Shown here piece after piece: positions 63,473-64,000 of a DNA stretch of 64,000 bases. Origin of the DNA: Aneurinibacillus tyrosinisolvens (GTDB taxonomy: Bacteria > Bacillota > Bacilli > Aneurinibacillales > Aneurinibacillaceae); NCBI RefSeq assembly GCF_001015055.1, contig NZ_BBWZ01000001.1, forward strand, positions 62,001 to 126,000. The letters run 5' to 3'. Each line of letters opens with the position of its first letter. Position 1 is the first letter of the stretch. The translations under genes were made by a program, and so were the position numbers. The notes below the pieces were generated by a model. That model saw nothing but the letters and a program-made list of their open reading frames with translations. It did not search any database and was not told where the DNA came from.

Positions 63473-64000
63473 ATGAAAGTTTCTTTATTTATCACCTGTT
63501 TATCGGATGCCATTTATCCCCGTGTGGGCGAAGCGATGGCAAAATTGCTGGCCCGGCACGGTGTAAAGCTGCATTTCCCTGAAACACAAACGTGCTGCGG
63601 ACAACCGGCCTTTAACAGCGGCTACTGGGATGAAGCCAGAGCCAGCGCGCAAACGCTGCTTGATGCTTTTGAAGACAGTGACTTTGTCGTGTCTCCTTCC
63701 GGTTCCTGCACAAGCATGATCCACCACTATTACCCGGATTTATTTAAAGATGATCCAGTTATGCTGGACAGGGTCCGCCGGTTTACTGAAAAAACATACG
63801 AATTTTCTCAGTTTCTTGTTAATGTTCTCGGTGTAACAGATATCGGGGCTTCGTTTCCGCACAAAGTCACGTACCATCCGTCCTGCCACGGCAGCCGCCT
63901 GCTCGGAATTAAGGATGAGCCGCGTGCCCTTCTCGCCAACATAAAGGGGCTTAAGTTTGTCGACCTGCCTTATGCGGAAGACTGCTGCGGGTTCGGCGGA
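63473..64000 (+). CDS. lutA: LutA, lactate utilisation iron-sulfur oxidoreductase subunit, 5' part
   Basis: ATG 63473, behind CAGGAGG, opens a frame that runs off the window without a stop. The 176 visible residues begin KVSLFITCLSDAIYPRVG and contain two cysteine-rich CCG-type clusters: FPETQTCCGQPAFNSG, and VTYHPSCHGSRL with EDCCGFGG. This is LutA, the CCG-domain subunit of the LutABC complex that oxidises L-lactate to pyruvate. lutB and lutC should follow outside the window. Confidence 0.93.
   Translation, partial: MKVSLFITCLSDAIYPRVGEAMAKLLARHGVKLHFPETQTCCGQPAFNSGYWDEARASAQTLLDAFEDSDFVVSPSGSCTSMIHHYYPDLFKDDPVMLDRVRRFTEKTYEFSQFLVNVLGVTDIGASFPHKVTYHPSCHGSRLLGIKDEPRALLANIKGLKFVDLPYAEDCCGFGG

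Overview
The window reads as a chromosome segment of an endospore-forming, aerobic, low-to-mid GC Firmicute of the order Bacillales. The inference rests on a ytvI sporulation gene, the yuaF-floT pair with a sigma-W-like promoter, an AdeR-type regulator beside ald, a CcdC-like protein, a ComA-like response regulator, a caa3 cytochrome oxidase operon and strong AGGAGG ribosome binding sites. A Brevibacillus/Aneurinibacillus-like member of the Paenibacillaceae would fit, but I cannot fix the genus from sequence alone.

Layout. 1-7055: 3' end of a homocysteine methyltransferase/methylene-THF reductase, a phosphoesterase with a small membrane partner, a ferredoxin/metallo-beta-lactamase fusion, an MsrA-MsrB fusion, an SH3-NlpC/P60 wall hydrolase and a 5'-deleted aldo/keto reductase remnant. 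7056-22001: an ethanolamine utilisation (eut) microcompartment locus, eutS-P-W-V-A-B-C-L-E-M-X-N-M2-B2-C2-permease. It carries two complete ethanolamine ammonia-lyases, and three leaders (before eutS, eutW and eutA) where an ANTAR-type hexaloop hairpin overlaps an intrinsic terminator. 22038-26710: M42 and M20 peptidases, UvsE UV endonuclease, a Toprim protein and a Nudix hydrolase. 26984-32933: caa3 oxidase operon with haem A synthesis, a 31-residue membrane peptide and a SCO assembly factor. 33055-34834: a frameshifted PrmA-like methyltransferase, a PilZ protein and tRNA-Leu(CAG). 35014-37585: AdeR-like regulator and alanine dehydrogenase. 37756-47435: envelope and signalling genes (Gly/Gln lipoprotein, DUF502, HD-GYP, ABC ATPase, YtvI, CDF exporter, NfeD/flotillin, ChaB, DHH phosphoesterase). 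47436-51735: gene remnants, then a multi-PAS kinase/ComA-like regulator pair with two ComA-box-like sites in front of a small HTH gene. 51725-64000: LysR/MFS pair (MFS frameshifted), 3D-domain protein, amidase, mnmA, aconitase, CcdC-like protein, and a lactate regulon (FadR-type regulator, permease, start of lutA).

How the genes work together. EutW/EutV should sense ethanolamine and bind the leader hexaloops, releasing termination before eutS, eutW and eutA. EutBC cleaves ethanolamine inside the shell (EutS, EutL, EutM, M2, EutN), EutA reactivates the lyase and EutE oxidises acetaldehyde to acetyl-CoA. The second lyase (B2/C2) sits beside an amino acid/choline-type permease, and its large subunit has Ala where E. 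coli EutB has the substrate-contacting Asp362. It may therefore act on another amino alcohol.

Main points of interest: (1) two convergent intergenic regions (about 53950-54140 and 56905-57060) hold related rod-like RNA-type structures sharing a 32-nt apical motif with fully covarying flanking stems, which I do not recognise; (2) the second EutBC with the altered active site; (3) single-hexaloop ANTAR leaders; (4) paired ComA-box-like sites 21 bp apart. Three -1 frameshifts (eutL, prmA-like, MFS), each explained by one base missing from a short run, may be sequencing errors.
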